A stretch of DNA of 64,000 nucleotides from Triops longicaudatus (Eukaryota; Arthropoda; Branchiopoda; Notostraca; Triopsidae). The first letter of the stretch is position 1. The number at the start of each line of letters is the position of its first letter. Below are positions 24,302-38,112 of the stretch, in pieces. Below the pieces are notes generated by a model. That model was not told the origin of the DNA and made no database searches. It saw only the letters and a program-made list of their open reading frames with translations. Made by a program: the position numbers and the translations under genes. The stretch is taken from assembly GCA_022885665.1 (NCBI GenBank), contig JAGQDJ010000079.1:155965-219964 (forward strand), written 5' to 3'.

Positions 24302-26231
24302 ATGAAACTATTTCAGTTCATAATTTTCTTAGTGTCCAGCACTTTGCTGGTAGTTGCGGAAGGTCAGCGCCTTACGCGGTCGCGCCTGAAACGGAATCAG
24401 ACTTCACCAACCTTGTTTCACATAAATCCTGTACCATTAGGCGAGGCGTTCAATCTGTTTAATCGTTATGGATTCCTGGGATTCAGCATTCGAGTCGCGC
24501 CATTCAACATTACCGACTTTTGGCTCTTCCGGGAATCAACTTATCCCGTGTTTCAACGGGACACATTTCTCGTCAAGAGGCAGAAAGTTAACCAGTAAAT
24601 AGTTCACAACCTGTAACCTTTATAAGCTACAAACGGAAACTTGATTGTTTTTGCACTAACACGTGAAGTACACTTTCCCGTACAGGCGAACTACATAGGA
24701 GTATTGCAACGTGTCGACAGTAAAGTTATGGCACTTAATGCTTAGTAAACATGGCTAAGATTTTGTCATGAAAGCTCTAAGCTTGCAATCTTGAGTTGAG
24801 CTCTACTTAAAAAATACTTGAGGTTGTGTACATTTTTTAAAAATTTAAAATCAACTATGTGAGCTGAGCTCATTGCCGTGCAATGGCACGTATTGTATGG
24901 TTTACACGGTTTGAACACGTGCGATCTTTCTTTCATGATGAAAAGAAAAATCCATTGAGCTATAATTTTCACAGCATGCGTTTTCCTTAAAACTACAGTT
25001 CTTAAGCTTTCTGGTGATTTGGTAAATTTGCATAATTTATTTCCAATAACAAATAAAAAATGAATTTCGTCTCAATTGCAAGTTCACACAATTTTAATTT
25101 TTCTTGTGATAAACGCTTACAAAATTCCCTATAAATTTCCAGGTTATTTGCAAGATTTTTCGAAAGTTCAAATTTTAGCTTCAGATATTGCTACTTTTAA
25201 TTCCACTGTAGACTACGGTTTGTTGCGGTATCAAAGCAATTATTTCGAAACTACTATGAGTTCCATTCTTGTTGCCTATTACACAGAACTGTAGCTTTAA
25301 CGTGATAGGGATTTTTTCTGTGACACAATTCAGCAATAATGCCCACTTCTATTGCCCTCTTTGTCTAGAACAGTGGCGGAACGCCACATACAGCTCCATT
25401 TGTGTGGTAGTGTGGAATCGCTACTGCAAAGTTTCTTTGCCAATTTCACCATTGATGGTTTGCAACGACCCTGGCGTGCTTTCACAGCTTCATGGCGCAA
25501 ACCACTGCTTGCTCGACTGTTGGGACTACAGCTCAGTCATCTAATGGACGACCACCGGTTTTTGTTAATCAAACTCGAGAAACATGTCCAAGCGGGGGCC
25601 ATCCGCGGCGCCGCCGCCTTGAACCCGGCCATTACGGAACGTGCGGGAAACATTGTTGTCGGTGCTTTGCGAGAAACGGTGGATTTTTTCCTCGACCAGG
25701 GCACTCATTTCATTAAAAGCTACCTTAGCGGCGACGCATTATACCAGATTCTGGTGTACGATCCCGTCAGGTTCGAACAAGTCCGGCAACGCGTTCAGGA
25801 TATTGATCTGACCAGCCTCTCCAAAGAAGAGCAGACGGCGCTTTTTGCCACCACCCCTGAATACATTGGCAAACTTCAAGTAAGTGTCCCAACACTCACA
25901 GAATATATCCGTTAACCATTCTCTTATGAAGCTTGTACTTGTAACGAAGTTAATTTCGCGCCATGCCTAGATTGCTAGCGGAAACCGAACACTGGTCCAG
26001 GACTTGGAAAGTGTGCTTAATAGAAGTCCTATTTCAAATGCCCTGCCTTCCATAATACGACTTTTAACGACTACTTCGGCTATGAATTATGCCTACCAAG
26101 CCTTGCAAGAACGTGCAGTACTGGGACTTGAACTAACAGCCCTGATTTCAACAATGCCCGATTTGCCACAGAAAAGCTGGCTCGTGGAAGTTTTGTACAA
26201 TTTGTTGAGAGTTTGGGAACTCAACTTGTGA
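24302..26231 (+). CDS. Unrecognised secreted glycoprotein, five exons
   Basis: Proposed exons 24302-24586, 24686-24719, 25143-25290, 25369-25879 and 25971-26231 give 412 residues with matching phases. Residues 1-20 are a clear signal peptide (MKLFQFIIFLVSSTLLVVAE). A furin-like site follows (TRSRLKR). Five N-glycosylation sequons are visible (NQT, NIT, NST, NFT, NRT). The rest looks mainly alpha-helical, for example ALRETVDFFLDQGTHFIKSY and LESVLNRSPISNALPSIIRL, with few Cys and no membrane segment. I recognise no family. The last two exons are strongest (long open frames, canonical GTAAGT donor). Exons 1-2 are less sure: the donor after exon 1 is GTTAAC, and a variant splicing exon 1 at 24362 directly into 25143 is also in frame (326 residues). 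Confidence 0.6.
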
Positions 26232-29200
26232 AATATGGTCTTCATTACGATCTGTTTTTCTCAGTCTAGTCAGTCCAGTACGTATTGCATCTCATAGATG
26301 TGAAGAGCTGCTGTTGCCAAGCCTTAACACATTTCAATGCAGAACTTGCTGGTAGGATATTTTACGTGAAAGTGCGTTGTGTAAAAAAAAAATAGTATGT
26401 ATGAATTTTCGGTCTGTAGCTATTCAGTTGAAACGAAATGAGGCAGAAATAACTTTCTCCTACTTTCACTTGCACGCAAAACGTGATACCAGGGTAGGGA
26501 AGAAAGGAAGGACTGACAACTTTGCTAACTTCTCTATCTTTTCCTTTCAAAAGAAAGTTCGGCCCTGTGGATCAGTACACTCGGGTCTGCTTTATTACAA
26601 AAAGTTCCTGAACTCAAAAAGCGAGCCACAATGCACGGTCGTTCCTTGCAACAAAAAATACGCGGTTATCAATACCACCTCTTTATTGTCACTATACAAA
26701 AGAAAAGAAAGAACGTAATAAACTTTATTTGCTTGAAGGCTATTAAAGTTAAAAGGCGCACGAGCACACTTAACAGTGAGTCAAGCTTCGTTTTAAAGGT
26801 CCCTGACTTATCGAACACAAGACTAAATGAACTAAAATAAGAGCACTTCACTCTTGCCGTTGCATCCAAAGAACTTGCATATTTTCTTTAGATTATTGCA
26901 GCCTACTTTGTTGGCCATCGCAATGAACTGTTTGTGCTGACTATATCACAAACACGTTTCGAAAATTCCATGATCGGATTAGTTAAGTTAGCAATGCCTA
27001 CAAATCCACGAGTTTTTATTTATTGTTAAAAAAAAATTATTTACTTTATTATTCGGGGAAATTTACAGCCTTCGGTGCATAAACGATAAAAAAATCTCTT
27101 GGAGGGCTTAAAACTTATAATGCTGTATATTCAGAAAAGTACATGCAGATAATAATTCCGAAAACTATGTTTATAATAACTGTTATTATATGCTTAGAAT
27201 TACAATTTTGTTACAGAACAATTAATTTTTTTCTCGCGAATGATACTGAAAACAGAATGGGTATTCGGAGACCGCCGCGTAACGCTCTTACGTTCGCTCG
27301 TTTCTTTTTCTTTAAGCGTTTAAATCCTAATCAATCAGCAAACAGGGTCTAAAGCTTGTGACTGCTCATGTATTAAACTAAGCTACGAACCAAAATGTCC
27401 TTCTAAGCCCGAAATATACACCTAACTTTTCAAGCAGTTATTATTTCAGCTCTCAAACAAATTTCCCGTAATGAACTTGGATAAATTTGGATAATACATT
27501 TTCTTTACGTCCTACTATTGGTGAATCCCATACCATATTTTTCTATATTTATGTATTATGTATCTTCTTAATGATTATACCTCAACTTCGGACATTTGGC
27601 CGCTTGAGTTGCTGAAAAAGCCAAGTTTGCAGTGCAACGAAGCGAAATACAATTGCTCTCTAAAATGGACTCCTGTATTATTCTGGAATATATTATGATA
27701 ATTTTGATTAACTTCAAGAACACAGAACATTTGCAGAAAACCCTGACTTGGAAGACTACGTAATGACAAAACCCTTCGATCGCTGCCCTGCGCTCTGAAT
27801 ACTCGTAGAGGGTAAAGTCAACGTCCGAAAAGGGTAGTTGCTTTTCTAATTGTTCCCCTACAAACAGAAATCAATATTTTTCTCCTTAGCACCGTTCATC
27901 ATCCGTATTCCTTCGCTCCTTCAATTACCCGTATTCCTTTTGCATCACTTTTACTTCTTCTGCCCACGCATGTATCTCTGAACAAAAGCCTTTTTTTTCG
28001 AGAAATGAACAGCGGCTTTGTTTGCATACATAGTAGTGTTTGCATTTGAGGTTTTCGCTGCCAGAGTAAAAAAGTAAACACAGAAAAAGTCCTTTGTAAG
28101 GCAGTTTGCCGCGCATTGAAGCCAACCGCGCTATTGTCAAGGGAAGCTAGGGTACGGGCTCCCGAGTAGTAATATACCAGCTTCTATGAAACCTACTGTG
28201 GCGTCTTGAAGAAATACAGTTCCGATACTTTGTTTCTTTTTATTTCGAATTATCGCCAATTTTAAACGCATGCAAAATTGCGACAACCCAAATATCAACA
28301 GGTGCCGCAACAAATGCGCTACAAATTATATAGGCGTCCCACATGCGAAGTCACAGGCAAACCACCCCCGCTACCCTTCAGTCCAAACGCCAGTGCACAT
28401 CAGGTCAGTCGATGCAGAGCGCCGCATCGGAAAACATCGTCCCCTCGAATCCGCAAGCCAGTATTGTGCACTTGCAACAGATACAAACTGGTATTGCGTT
28501 TCCCGTGCAAAATACCAGTTTTGGTTCTCCTAAGGAGTGAGTGATCCGTTACTTTGACAAAAAGGAGGGGAAAAATATAAGGCACACTTTGTTTGGAAAC
28601 AAATTAAGTTGTTGAGCCATGGCGGAAGGCGGTCTGAAACCCTGTACTAACTCGGAAACAACGACTGTCGCAGACAAGGGACCGTCATTAAACAGAGTCT
28701 TCCACGCTCCCAAGTTAGAAAGGTAAAAACAAAGTGCATGCAATCGTCATTGTCAGAAATTGTTACAACGCTGCAGCTCTTATTGAACAAAGCGTACTGG
28801 AATTTTAACAACAAAGTTTTGACTACGTCATTACTAAGCAGTGAATTGCAATTAATGCACACCGACTATTGAGATTTTTTTAAATAGCTAAAGAAAAGTT
28901 AAATATTCACTCATGCTGGAGGAACAAATGACTGACTAGAGATAATTTTAAAAAACTGCTGCTTTGTTTATCCTAGAATTGGTTGAGTAGAAAGAAAAGG
29001 AAATCAAACGAGTTTTCCTGAATTTGGATTAGTGTTATTTTTATGCATCGAATGTTATCCCATAATCGCAAGGAGAGAAAATATACAGAAAGGAATTACT
29101 TTTTGCTGAGAACTTCGGGTAAGCTCACTGATTCAATAAGGTTACACTTCTTGCCAGAGAATCTGTATAATTTATGGTTTTAATTCAGATTAAATAAAGT

Positions 29201-29767
29201 ATCTCCGTATATTGGATAATGGAAAGTAGTGGGAAGCTACATTTCCCTTGATTTCTCGTTGGTAATCCCCCGCACAATTACACGATGACAGGTTAGGTGT
29301 GTGTGCTTCAGTAGGGTTACCATGTCAACAATACAAGCTTCTTCATTTTCAGTCGTCAATATTTCACGTCGAACCTTATCTACGTTGCATTTCCTACCCG
29401 TAACGAACGTATGTACCCTTCAAAATGAGCGTCGTCATGGAAGCTTCTACCCTTGAGTAGTAAACTGTACACGCGGAAACCGAGGAACTTACAAGCCTGT
29501 TTTGATGGATTTACGGTTACATACCGGAGATTAATTCACGCTTTCTTTAACGAAGATGTGCGCAAAGTGAGCACAAGGTTATTCCTTGTTACGCTTCACA
29601 CTGATCGCTGTTACGTCATAACTTTCGTAATTTTAGGATGCACGGAACCCCGAACAAACAATTCCTCCAGTTTCTGTTAAATACATTATTATATAACAGA
29701 AAAACCTTGTGACTCGTATATTACAATAACGACATTTGTGGAAGACCGTTTAGTTCACACCAAAATG
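26232..29767. other. Intergenic, AT-rich
   Basis: 3.5 kb without a supported gene apart from the doubtful exon at 28334-28536. Some short segments (about 26684 and about 44713) share a sequence around TTTATTGT-ACT-TACA-AAGAAA, perhaps remnants of one dispersed repeat. Confidence 0.5.
28334..28536 (+). CDS. Possible orphan Gln/Ser/Thr-rich exon
   Basis: An AG acceptor at 28332-28333 and a GTGAGT donor at 28537 bound an open frame. It is rich in Gln, Ser and Thr (SHRQTTPATLQSK, ASIVHLQQIQTGIAFPVQN), a composition like transcription-factor activation domains. No partner exon, start or homologue is recognised, and nearby frames are also open. It is as likely to be chance as real. Confidence 0.2.
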
Positions 29768-29775
29768 GTCTAAAA

Positions 29776-30743
29776 CTGTGGTCCCAAAACTTTTTGGAGT
29801 CACGGACCACTTTCAGAGACACATTTTTTTCTGCGGCCCATCTTGTAATCGGTTGAAAAGAAAATATAAAACCATCCTAGGCTACAGAATCATAGGTAAG
29901 CTCCGGGCGTGACGCTTTTGGTAGAAAACGATTTAAATACAGTCAAAGCTTCTTATTCGCCGATTCTATATCCGCGGTTTCGGTATTCGTGGACGAAATT
30001 TTTAAGACCGACTCTCTATTCGCGTGTCATTCTGATCAAAATCATTCAAAATCTTGGTATTTTTGGAACAAACTAATATTACAACTATTTTCGTGTTATA
30101 ATAAAATCCCATAGAGAAGTCTATTTTTGAGCAAAAAAAAAAAAGCGTTAAGAGGGTAAAAGAAAAAAGGCAAGCCGCTTTAACTGGGAGCAATAATGAC
30201 GTTTTCACAAGATTTAATAAAAGAACATACATTTAAGGCACAAGTAGTAAAGCAAAGATCGCTTCGTGCAATTAAAAATGCTGAAACTAAGCTAATACAT
30301 GAAATTTACTTTCAAATTTAATATTATTTTGTAAAACAGGTTCAGTTTATAAAGCCAAGTTTGATTTTCAGAATAAAAACTTATGAAATGGTTATTGCAA
30401 TCAGCTGAGCTATAATATTTTAAAGGTGATGAAGCAGGAAAAAAGCAACCTAGTACTTCAAGGAGACACACAGGCTTAATAACGATAAATTTTCCTGTTC
30501 GGTAGACTAGACCTAAATTACAATTCCTTGTAGTTCTATCTTTATTTGTCGGAATTTTGGAACGCATTCCTATCTTCAAATGCAATTTCACTCTCCTCAT
30601 TCGCGGTGTTCTTTATCCGCGGTGTTTCTCTGGAACGTATACCCCGCAAATAGGGAGCTTTGACTGTACGCACTAGCTTCCATATCGCACCGTCACGCAG
30701 CCCAATTTCTAACCGTTGGCGGCCCATGGATTGGTGACCGCTG
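29776..30743. mobile_element. hAT-like element interrupted by a Tigger-like MITE
   Basis: The left end CTGTGGTCCCAAAACTTTTT and the right end, read inverted as CAGCGGTCACCAATCCATGG, resemble hAT termini. They are flanked by an 8-bp near-perfect duplication, GTCTAAAA (29768-29775) and GTCGAAAA (30744-30751), the length typical of hAT. Once the nested insert is removed only about 240 bp remain, so this is a non-autonomous copy with no transposase. Confidence 0.78.
29940..30666. mobile_element. Pogo/Tigger-like MITE nested in the hAT element
   Basis: Terminal inverted repeats CAGTCAAAGCT (29940-29950) and AGCTTTGACTG (30656-30666) are flanked by TA on both sides (29938-29939 and 30667-30668), the Tc1/mariner-superfamily target. 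The 727-bp body is non-coding, AT-rich, and homologous to 21400-22019. It interrupts the hAT element, so it inserted later. Confidence 0.85.
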
Positions 30744-30751
30744 GTCGAAAA

Positions 30752-33700
30752 CGAAATCTACAGTTTTCGTTACCAAGCTGTTTTCCCATTGTTTCTCGTC
30801 TTATTATTTTCACAAAGAGAAACCAAACAAGATTCCCAAATCTATCAATGAATTATCCCTTTAATCTTGCCACTGCGCAGTATTTTTCCCCCCAACAAGC
30901 TCTGTAAACCACACCATTGTAAAAAATACAGGCGGAGCTCCGCAAAAACAAATGGAACAAAATAGTCACTTCTTTTTCTTTTCGTTGAGGGGAAGAAGAC
31001 AAAAGCAAATTACCCGCAGAAGATCTACTGCGTACTTCGTCTTCTCCTTTAGCCTTTTTGGGAGGGTGTATAGGAAAGTTCCCATCTTTTAATTTTTTCT
31101 TCTTAAGCCACTTTTCAAAAGTCCGCCACCTCTATTGAAGACAAAAATCTTTCGCTTAAATCTTACCAGCAATCTCATAACGCAGGGGCAAAATGTGGCG
31201 AACCAAGTAATACCATTTATTTCGTTTTCTTTTTGCTTTGCATTTAAGAAGTTCACAGAATCCGTGCGCTTTCTGGAAAAAAAATCCTCCTTGCAGAGTT
31301 TGGTTAAAAAAAGACAACTTGTCTTTTTTTTCCTTTCCCATCAATAGCAATGGATGATTTAAAGTTTGAAAAGTGAGCGTTACGGAACCTTATCAACGAA
31401 GGAACGCTCAATATAACGGCTCCATTATCAGGCGTTAAAGATAAAAAAAATACCAAACTTCGGCACTCCTCTCCGAGATCGATACACCGTACTTTTGAGG
31501 CAAGTAGAAGCTGTATGACCACGCAGCTGTAGGATACGAGTCTTAACACCTTTTTTTTTTTCTTTACTTGGACTCTGGCCCATTCGGTATACATACGTTG
31601 AAAACTCGGTCGCAGACTTTCCTAAAAGCTAAAACATTCGGTCGCTTGCCAAGAGCGCGAACACTAATAAAAATTACAAACGCCTTCGTATAGCACACAC
31701 ACCGGGGCTCCCCGGAGATATATTAGCATCATAAACAGGAAGCTTCTCAGATCGCGTTGTGAAGAGCAAGAAAAAAAAGGAGCTACAGGCTTAGAAAATT
31801 TCAAGAAATACACTCCCCAGCACCAAAGTTAGTTTAAGCACTAAAGAGCTAAGTCGATCAAAGACGTGACTGTTATACCAATGCTCTCTGGCAGGCTTAA
31901 AAGGAAGATTTCACAACGAAAATATAATTTCTATGCAAAGGATCTACCCAAAATAGGCTTCACTATATCAGCGTTTTCTGGAGTGCTTAAATTGTAAAGA
32001 AACATACTCTACGATGTAATAATACGCAATTCATACGACGCTCACAAAATCGTATTCATGTAACATACGGGATTACACTGGATTTAAACTTGATTGACGT
32101 ATATTAAGCTTCAGAGTTGTATTGGGTATAAATTAGCGGCAAACTGGGCACCGTTGCAGTCGCACTGTTTTCCACTTTATGTCTTATAACCCGAAACGTA
32201 TTGGTTGTCCATTACTCGAAGCAATTCAGTACGTCTTTGATTTCCTTTCGGATCAGCGAGATTAGTACACTCCACGACTGAATAGTTCCTTTTCCTGTGG
32301 CGTCACCTAACCAAATTAATCATCTTAACTATGTTAGCCAAGACAGAGAAAACTAAATTTTGTCACGGCGTTCACAACAGATAAGACTACTTTTAATCAA
32401 GAAACCGTGTCGGGGACTTACGATAGCTTGGTTTCTTAGGAAAGTATGATTTCTTCTCATCGTCGATGACATGTATCGTACAAGACCAAAGCGCTGAGTC
32501 GCATGCGAAGCTTGCATTACTGCAACCGTGAAAAGCAAAGAAATGCTTCCCAAAAACCTGGCCACAATCACATGCAAGCAAGCACTTGCTTGCTCAAGCG
32601 ATGCTAGTTTGACGAGTTCTGCTTAATAACTGTAAAATTTAAAAAATAACTCAGAATTTATTTGTGATGGGAACGTATTTTTTCTCAGATTTACACTTGT
32701 TAGTCAGCCGAATTGCTTTGAAGTACACCAAGGCACGAAACGCAGCAGAGCTTGAGATTTAGTAGTTGACAAACTTTCTGAGGTTTCCCCTGCATGTATG
32801 TCATTTTCACATAATTTCGATTTTACAAGCATGGTTGAGAGAAAAAAGCCACAATGATTAAAAACTGAACCTAAAGAAAAACACACTTGACATACTTCAT
32901 AAAGGCGCGTAGAATCGTTGCCTAATACTTATCCCGCAAAACTTTCGAGGTCACAAAAAATCCCTTGTATGCGAGTTGCTTGGGCAATGACTGGATAATT
33001 ACTATACACGTTAATGAGCACTGTCATATTTTCACCTCTTTGTTTTTATTTCTTCACTATTTCAACTATTCCAGTATTTGGTTTCGAGTTTCTGGATGCT
33101 ATTTTCAATGCACAGTCTACTTCGACATAAACCAAGCTTCCTACATCTGAACTCGCACAATTAATCGTAGTTCCATACCAGAAATACCTAATGGGAACAT
33201 ATGGAACGATGCTCAGACATGTTAAAGAACATATGCTGAACCAATATCCTCTTTATCTCCAACTATGGCGGTTTTGGCACCATTGGAGAAAGTGTCGCGT
33301 TACCCCTATAGGCCTACCGATATTTTTCTACCACCGTTTCTCCATAAACAGTGCAAATATTCGCCTAAAATATTCTCACGGGCGAATAGCAATAATTGTT
33401 TGTTCACTACAGGCCGGAATTTGATAGAGGTGGATTCATAACACTCGACGCTTCTTCTATAAACTTAGACAATTCGCAGGGCTGCGGAACTCGTCCATAG
33501 TGGACGACAGTTCACTATAGAGAGTTTACCATAATCTCGCCCTTAACCAAATTTGCAGGGGAGAGAGTAACCTCTTAGCCCACGGGTACGGATGGTGCCT
33601 GTAATGTCATGTGGTCCAATATAGCACTACGAGTAACGTTAGACACAAACACAGTAATGTATCCACATGAGATATGTCACAGAAGTAACTCGTTACCTCA

Positions 33701-36700
33701 TAAGTTTTCCCAATCTCTTTCAATTCTCGTGGGTCCAGGCGTTGTTTTGGCCCACACAAGAGAGCTCGTTATTAGTCGACGAAACATCCGCTCGTAAAAA
33801 GGCGCCATCACCATCCGCGCTCCATCTGCGCTGAATGTGTCACTGATAACAACAGCGTAAGCATCACACCTCACCGGTTCACGCAATCAAACACTTAAGC
33901 ACTTGTGAAGAGCCGCACGTAATGCTTCTGCAATAGGCCTCCGAATGCCATCCATGACCATTTTAGTTGTCATTGTACACTCTCATGTACGCCGTCAAAG
34001 TTTTGTTGATGCAAATGCAACGAATGCCTTATTTGTCTACAGGCTTATGAATAGTAATGTGTAAGCACGTGTATAATTTGTATTTTCAGAATTCGTTCGG
34101 GACTTCATAACTTTTGATCAAAAGTCATAAACGTCGGATGATTCAGAGTATCAAGAGGAATTAATACTTTTTGTGCCAAACGCGAGTCTCAGAGCTATTC
34201 AAATCTTCCCTCGCCGGTTTGATTATACCTACTACCTTACAAAAGAGAAAGACACCTGATTAAAGTTTGCCAAGCTTTGGAAAAGACGCGACTGGCGTAA
34301 CAAGTACTGCAGGCAACCTTTACGGGCCTTCAGTTCCAATGTTTTATACACACGTGAGTCTACTTTCCTTCCACCCCCGCGTAATAGAAAATTCGATCTA
34401 ACTTGCGAAGTTATCGGACTTTTCAAGCTAAGCGTATCAGACTCGAACTACCTTATACAATTCAGCCAAAGTTGACAAAGCTCAGATTTGTGGACGTTCC
34501 AGATAAATCGCCAAACGCGAAATGGCCTATGACACTAACGCCAACTGGCACTAGTGCTCTACGTGTCGTCAATGAATTTGAAATCTTCAGAATCAGCCTC
34601 ACGGTATTTCGTTAATAAAATGTGACAATGTAGCCGACTGTCGACAGTGGATTTTCTGTCGTGCTTTTTTAACAATTTTCAATATTTCTTCATTGTATTT
34701 TTTATTTTTTGTTGCGTATTTGTTTATTAGTTTTTTAAAAAAGAGAAATGAACCTCGCTCGTTAACACTGCCAGATTCTCTACACGAATCGGCGTTATGA
34801 AAGGGACTTATGGCTTACATCGACTATAATACCTAAAACATTAACGTGATGTCTGGTTTTGACAAAGATAAAAGAGCTTTGTTCCCGAACTAATTAGACA
34901 ACCAAGCTTAATCCTACTTCAGCTCGGATAATCCATTCGCCCTAATTAAAATCGTCCCTTGATAACGTGTAAGATCTCATTACGTGAAACGTCTTTAAAA
35001 AGAGTTAATTTATATAATTGGTGTCCCTCTGCGCATATGTGGGATCACGAAAAAAGTGCATTTAACTTAAAATAGCTGTGATTTGTTGACTACACGGCTT
35101 TAACAAGCTTCAATAGTTGTTCTATACCAAAGATATTCTTCACTACACAAAAGGCAGGGTCGGAATTAAAAAAAGTCTTCGTTCAGTAAAACTAGCTAAA
35201 TAAGCCCGCTCTTTTACCAGCATAGTCCCAAACATTTCAATTCGCCAGTCACTTTGTTCTTGCATACAGTCAGAAAAATCAGCCTTGAGGCCACTGATAT
35301 TTATACACGTTGAAATTTTTACACTGATTGAACAAGAGAAAATGGAAAATTGTATAGACGATGTTTAACAGCTTGCATATTTTTCAGAATGTTGTATTGA
35401 TAAATTTGTAATTATTATTACTTAGCAACTAGCCAAAAGAAATGTTCGAAATTCAAATGTGTGAAAAAATAAATACTTCTTGAGCAACTACAAATTATCT
35501 GGGACTTTTTACAAAAATATTCCTTGGTTGCATGTAAGACGTTATCTAAAAAATTACTGTCAAGAAATGTTTTTAGCAAGATCAGACATGAAAAGGCAAA
35601 ATCGTCAACGCACGATTTCCATGTAATCATCCATAAAAGATATGTGATACTGTGACTGTAAAAAGTTTAATTAAACATTTGTGACTTACAAAGATCTTCT
35701 GCTCTTGTTACACTGTACACTCATATACACCAAAATGACTAAGCTGAAGATCTGTATAAGAAACTTTAGAGTTTTTTGAAAATAAAGATAGAGGCATTGC
35801 TTCTTCTGTGGAGGGTAGGACTGTTATAATGAATAACAGTAGGACAGTTATAGCGATTAACAGTCAAGTAGATAGATGTACTCTACATCACAATATTGCC
35901 ATACAAAACCTTAAATTATCATAATCGATATTACAAAACGCACCTGACCAATTTCGTTTTCCTTTATACCTTAAAATCTAAAAAATCAGTCAGTTCGTCC
36001 GAATTCCATTTTCCCTTAATAAAAAAGTAGCTAAAATTCAACGGTAATTTACAAATTTAATAAAAGCTTTTTGACGAAAAAATTATACCGCAGCACTAAT
36101 TCTGCACAACAGCAACATTATTCTCGAAATAGTTTCACTCATTTCTGAAGAATTTGTATAGTATGATGTCTGGCGATTTCCCATGTTATACTCCCATAAG
36201 GGTTTGTGGATACCGGGGTCCTCAGTCATAGTTGTTTTCAGATATTCAGGCAATATCACAAAATACACTTATAGCCTCTTAAATTTGTTATTAATATATA
36301 AAGAACTTCAAAAAGTGCTAAAAACAAACCCCAACGTAAAAAGAGATAACGTGCTGCCTTGTACTCACAGTAAGAAACAAATCTTTAAAAAAATCCGAAC
36401 AGCAGAAAATATTTAAATACATTTAACACGGGTTAAATATATTTCTGAAAAAAATCTGACTTCTGAGTAAATTTTCAAGAACTTTCATTTGTGTTTTTCG
36501 CAATATACAATTTCATTTTTGTTTTGCAGTGCACTGCGTGTTTTTAGGTTATACGAAGGAAACTTCGGATGGATGATAAGATTCTAAACAAAGGCGTATT
36601 ATACGTCCTCTTTCGCACACAAAGCACGAACCTATTTCGCAAAGAGAATGAGCTTCTTGTTTGGTACACAGTACAGTATCTTTCAGTCATGGCTTCCGAA

Positions 36701-38112
36701 AATATTGATGTGACCCTCTGCTATTGGCTCCTTCTGCTTTTCCCCCCACAAATCTCTGTTAGTTAGCTTTACAACTTTGAAAAATGACACAAGTCGGGAT
36801 TCTGGCGTTCCGGAAAATAATTAAACCTAAACTCTGCCCCGATTCATTTTTTACAGCCTCCCTTGTGGTTTTGCCACACACTTTACAGATTAAAATTGAT
36901 CCTGCTGCTGTACTGCCTCTCTTCTTTGAAAGTAGAGCAAGGATCTTAGTGGATCGAATCTGACAACGTGACATCCCCAAGACGCGTGCGATATAAAATA
37001 ATACACCTTCTACACGTCAACCTGAAAAAGCACCTAGTCCAAAGAACACAAAAAATAAACATTTTTAGTTAAAAGTATGCAACATCGTAGCGTGTAAAAC
37101 TCGTTAATTTTTCGAACTCGACAGCAGGTAAAGGTTCAATTCTGCTCTTTCTTTAAAGTCTTTATACACGCATACAAATCGTCGTCGCTGCGTTCTATAA
37201 CATCGAAGCATAAAAAAATGATCCGCCGCTAGAAAACTCATATCATTGAGAGTAATCATACTATCTTTCTTATGCAGCCAGTAGGTTGTTCACACCGTGT
37301 GCCTGGTATACAGTGAACGCAACATTAGCCGAAGAAGTTTCTCTTAAGCTTCACCGGAACAAAAATCCTTAACTAAAGTAAACAACAGGAAAAAAACGTA
37401 ATGTATATTACTATCCAAGTAATTAATTAAAGGAATTTCGGAGAAATTGCTCCACTTGCTTAATAACAATGTTAATGATCCACTTCGTAACAAACAGCGC
37501 CTCGAATTTTAAGCAACAACGGGTGGAGCTACTCTTAATAGCCCGTGTGTTTGTTTCCTGTTGAATCACTCTCGGCAAGGACATTCGTTATTCGGAAGTT
37601 TGGATGATGCAGTCTGGTATCTAATTCTTTTGTATGAAAAACGCACTGGAATGTCCTCCAAATTACACGGTAAACTCCAGGTCGCAAGTCTATAAGAGCG
37701 TGCCTCCCTAAATTAGCGTGTGAACAAAGAGAAACAGACACAAATAGAGAATGGCTTGTTTCGCTTTGCAAGACTCAAGCTACAGAAAAAAAATTACATT
37801 CTCCAGACAAGAAATACAGTTTTGCCCGCGACTGCGCATCTTACGCGTTCGAGTAATAGTCGATGAGTACGGAAACGTCTTCTCCTTATCGCATCTGGCA
37901 CGTCGAAACCCTGACCAGTATCCAGCGTTCTGGCGTCCCTCCCAGTTTGCTAGCATGACAGGATACCTGTTTCTTTAAGTCAGTATTTCTTTCAGAACTT
38001 CACCTGTATTGCCGCGAAAATTTCAAAGTGTAAAAAAATCGTTCAGGGTCAACGAAGTTGAGAGTTATGTTGCTTAAATAGAGTGCAACGAAATCATTCA
38101 CTCCGCAGAATC
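30752..38112. other. Long gene-poor region
   Basis: 7.4 kb, AT-rich. Many short ORFs occur on both strands, none with convincing splice context or a recognisable product. Low-complexity A/T runs are frequent. The last few hundred bases are richer in CpG and lead into TP53I11, so promoter elements for that gene are likely there. Confidence 0.5.

Noticed and set aside
37751..37978. 75-codon plus-strand ORF upstream of TP53I11 that looked like a first exon
   Set aside because: No suitable donor joins it to TP53I11 in phase, and exon 38113-38156 already supplies the conserved N terminus.
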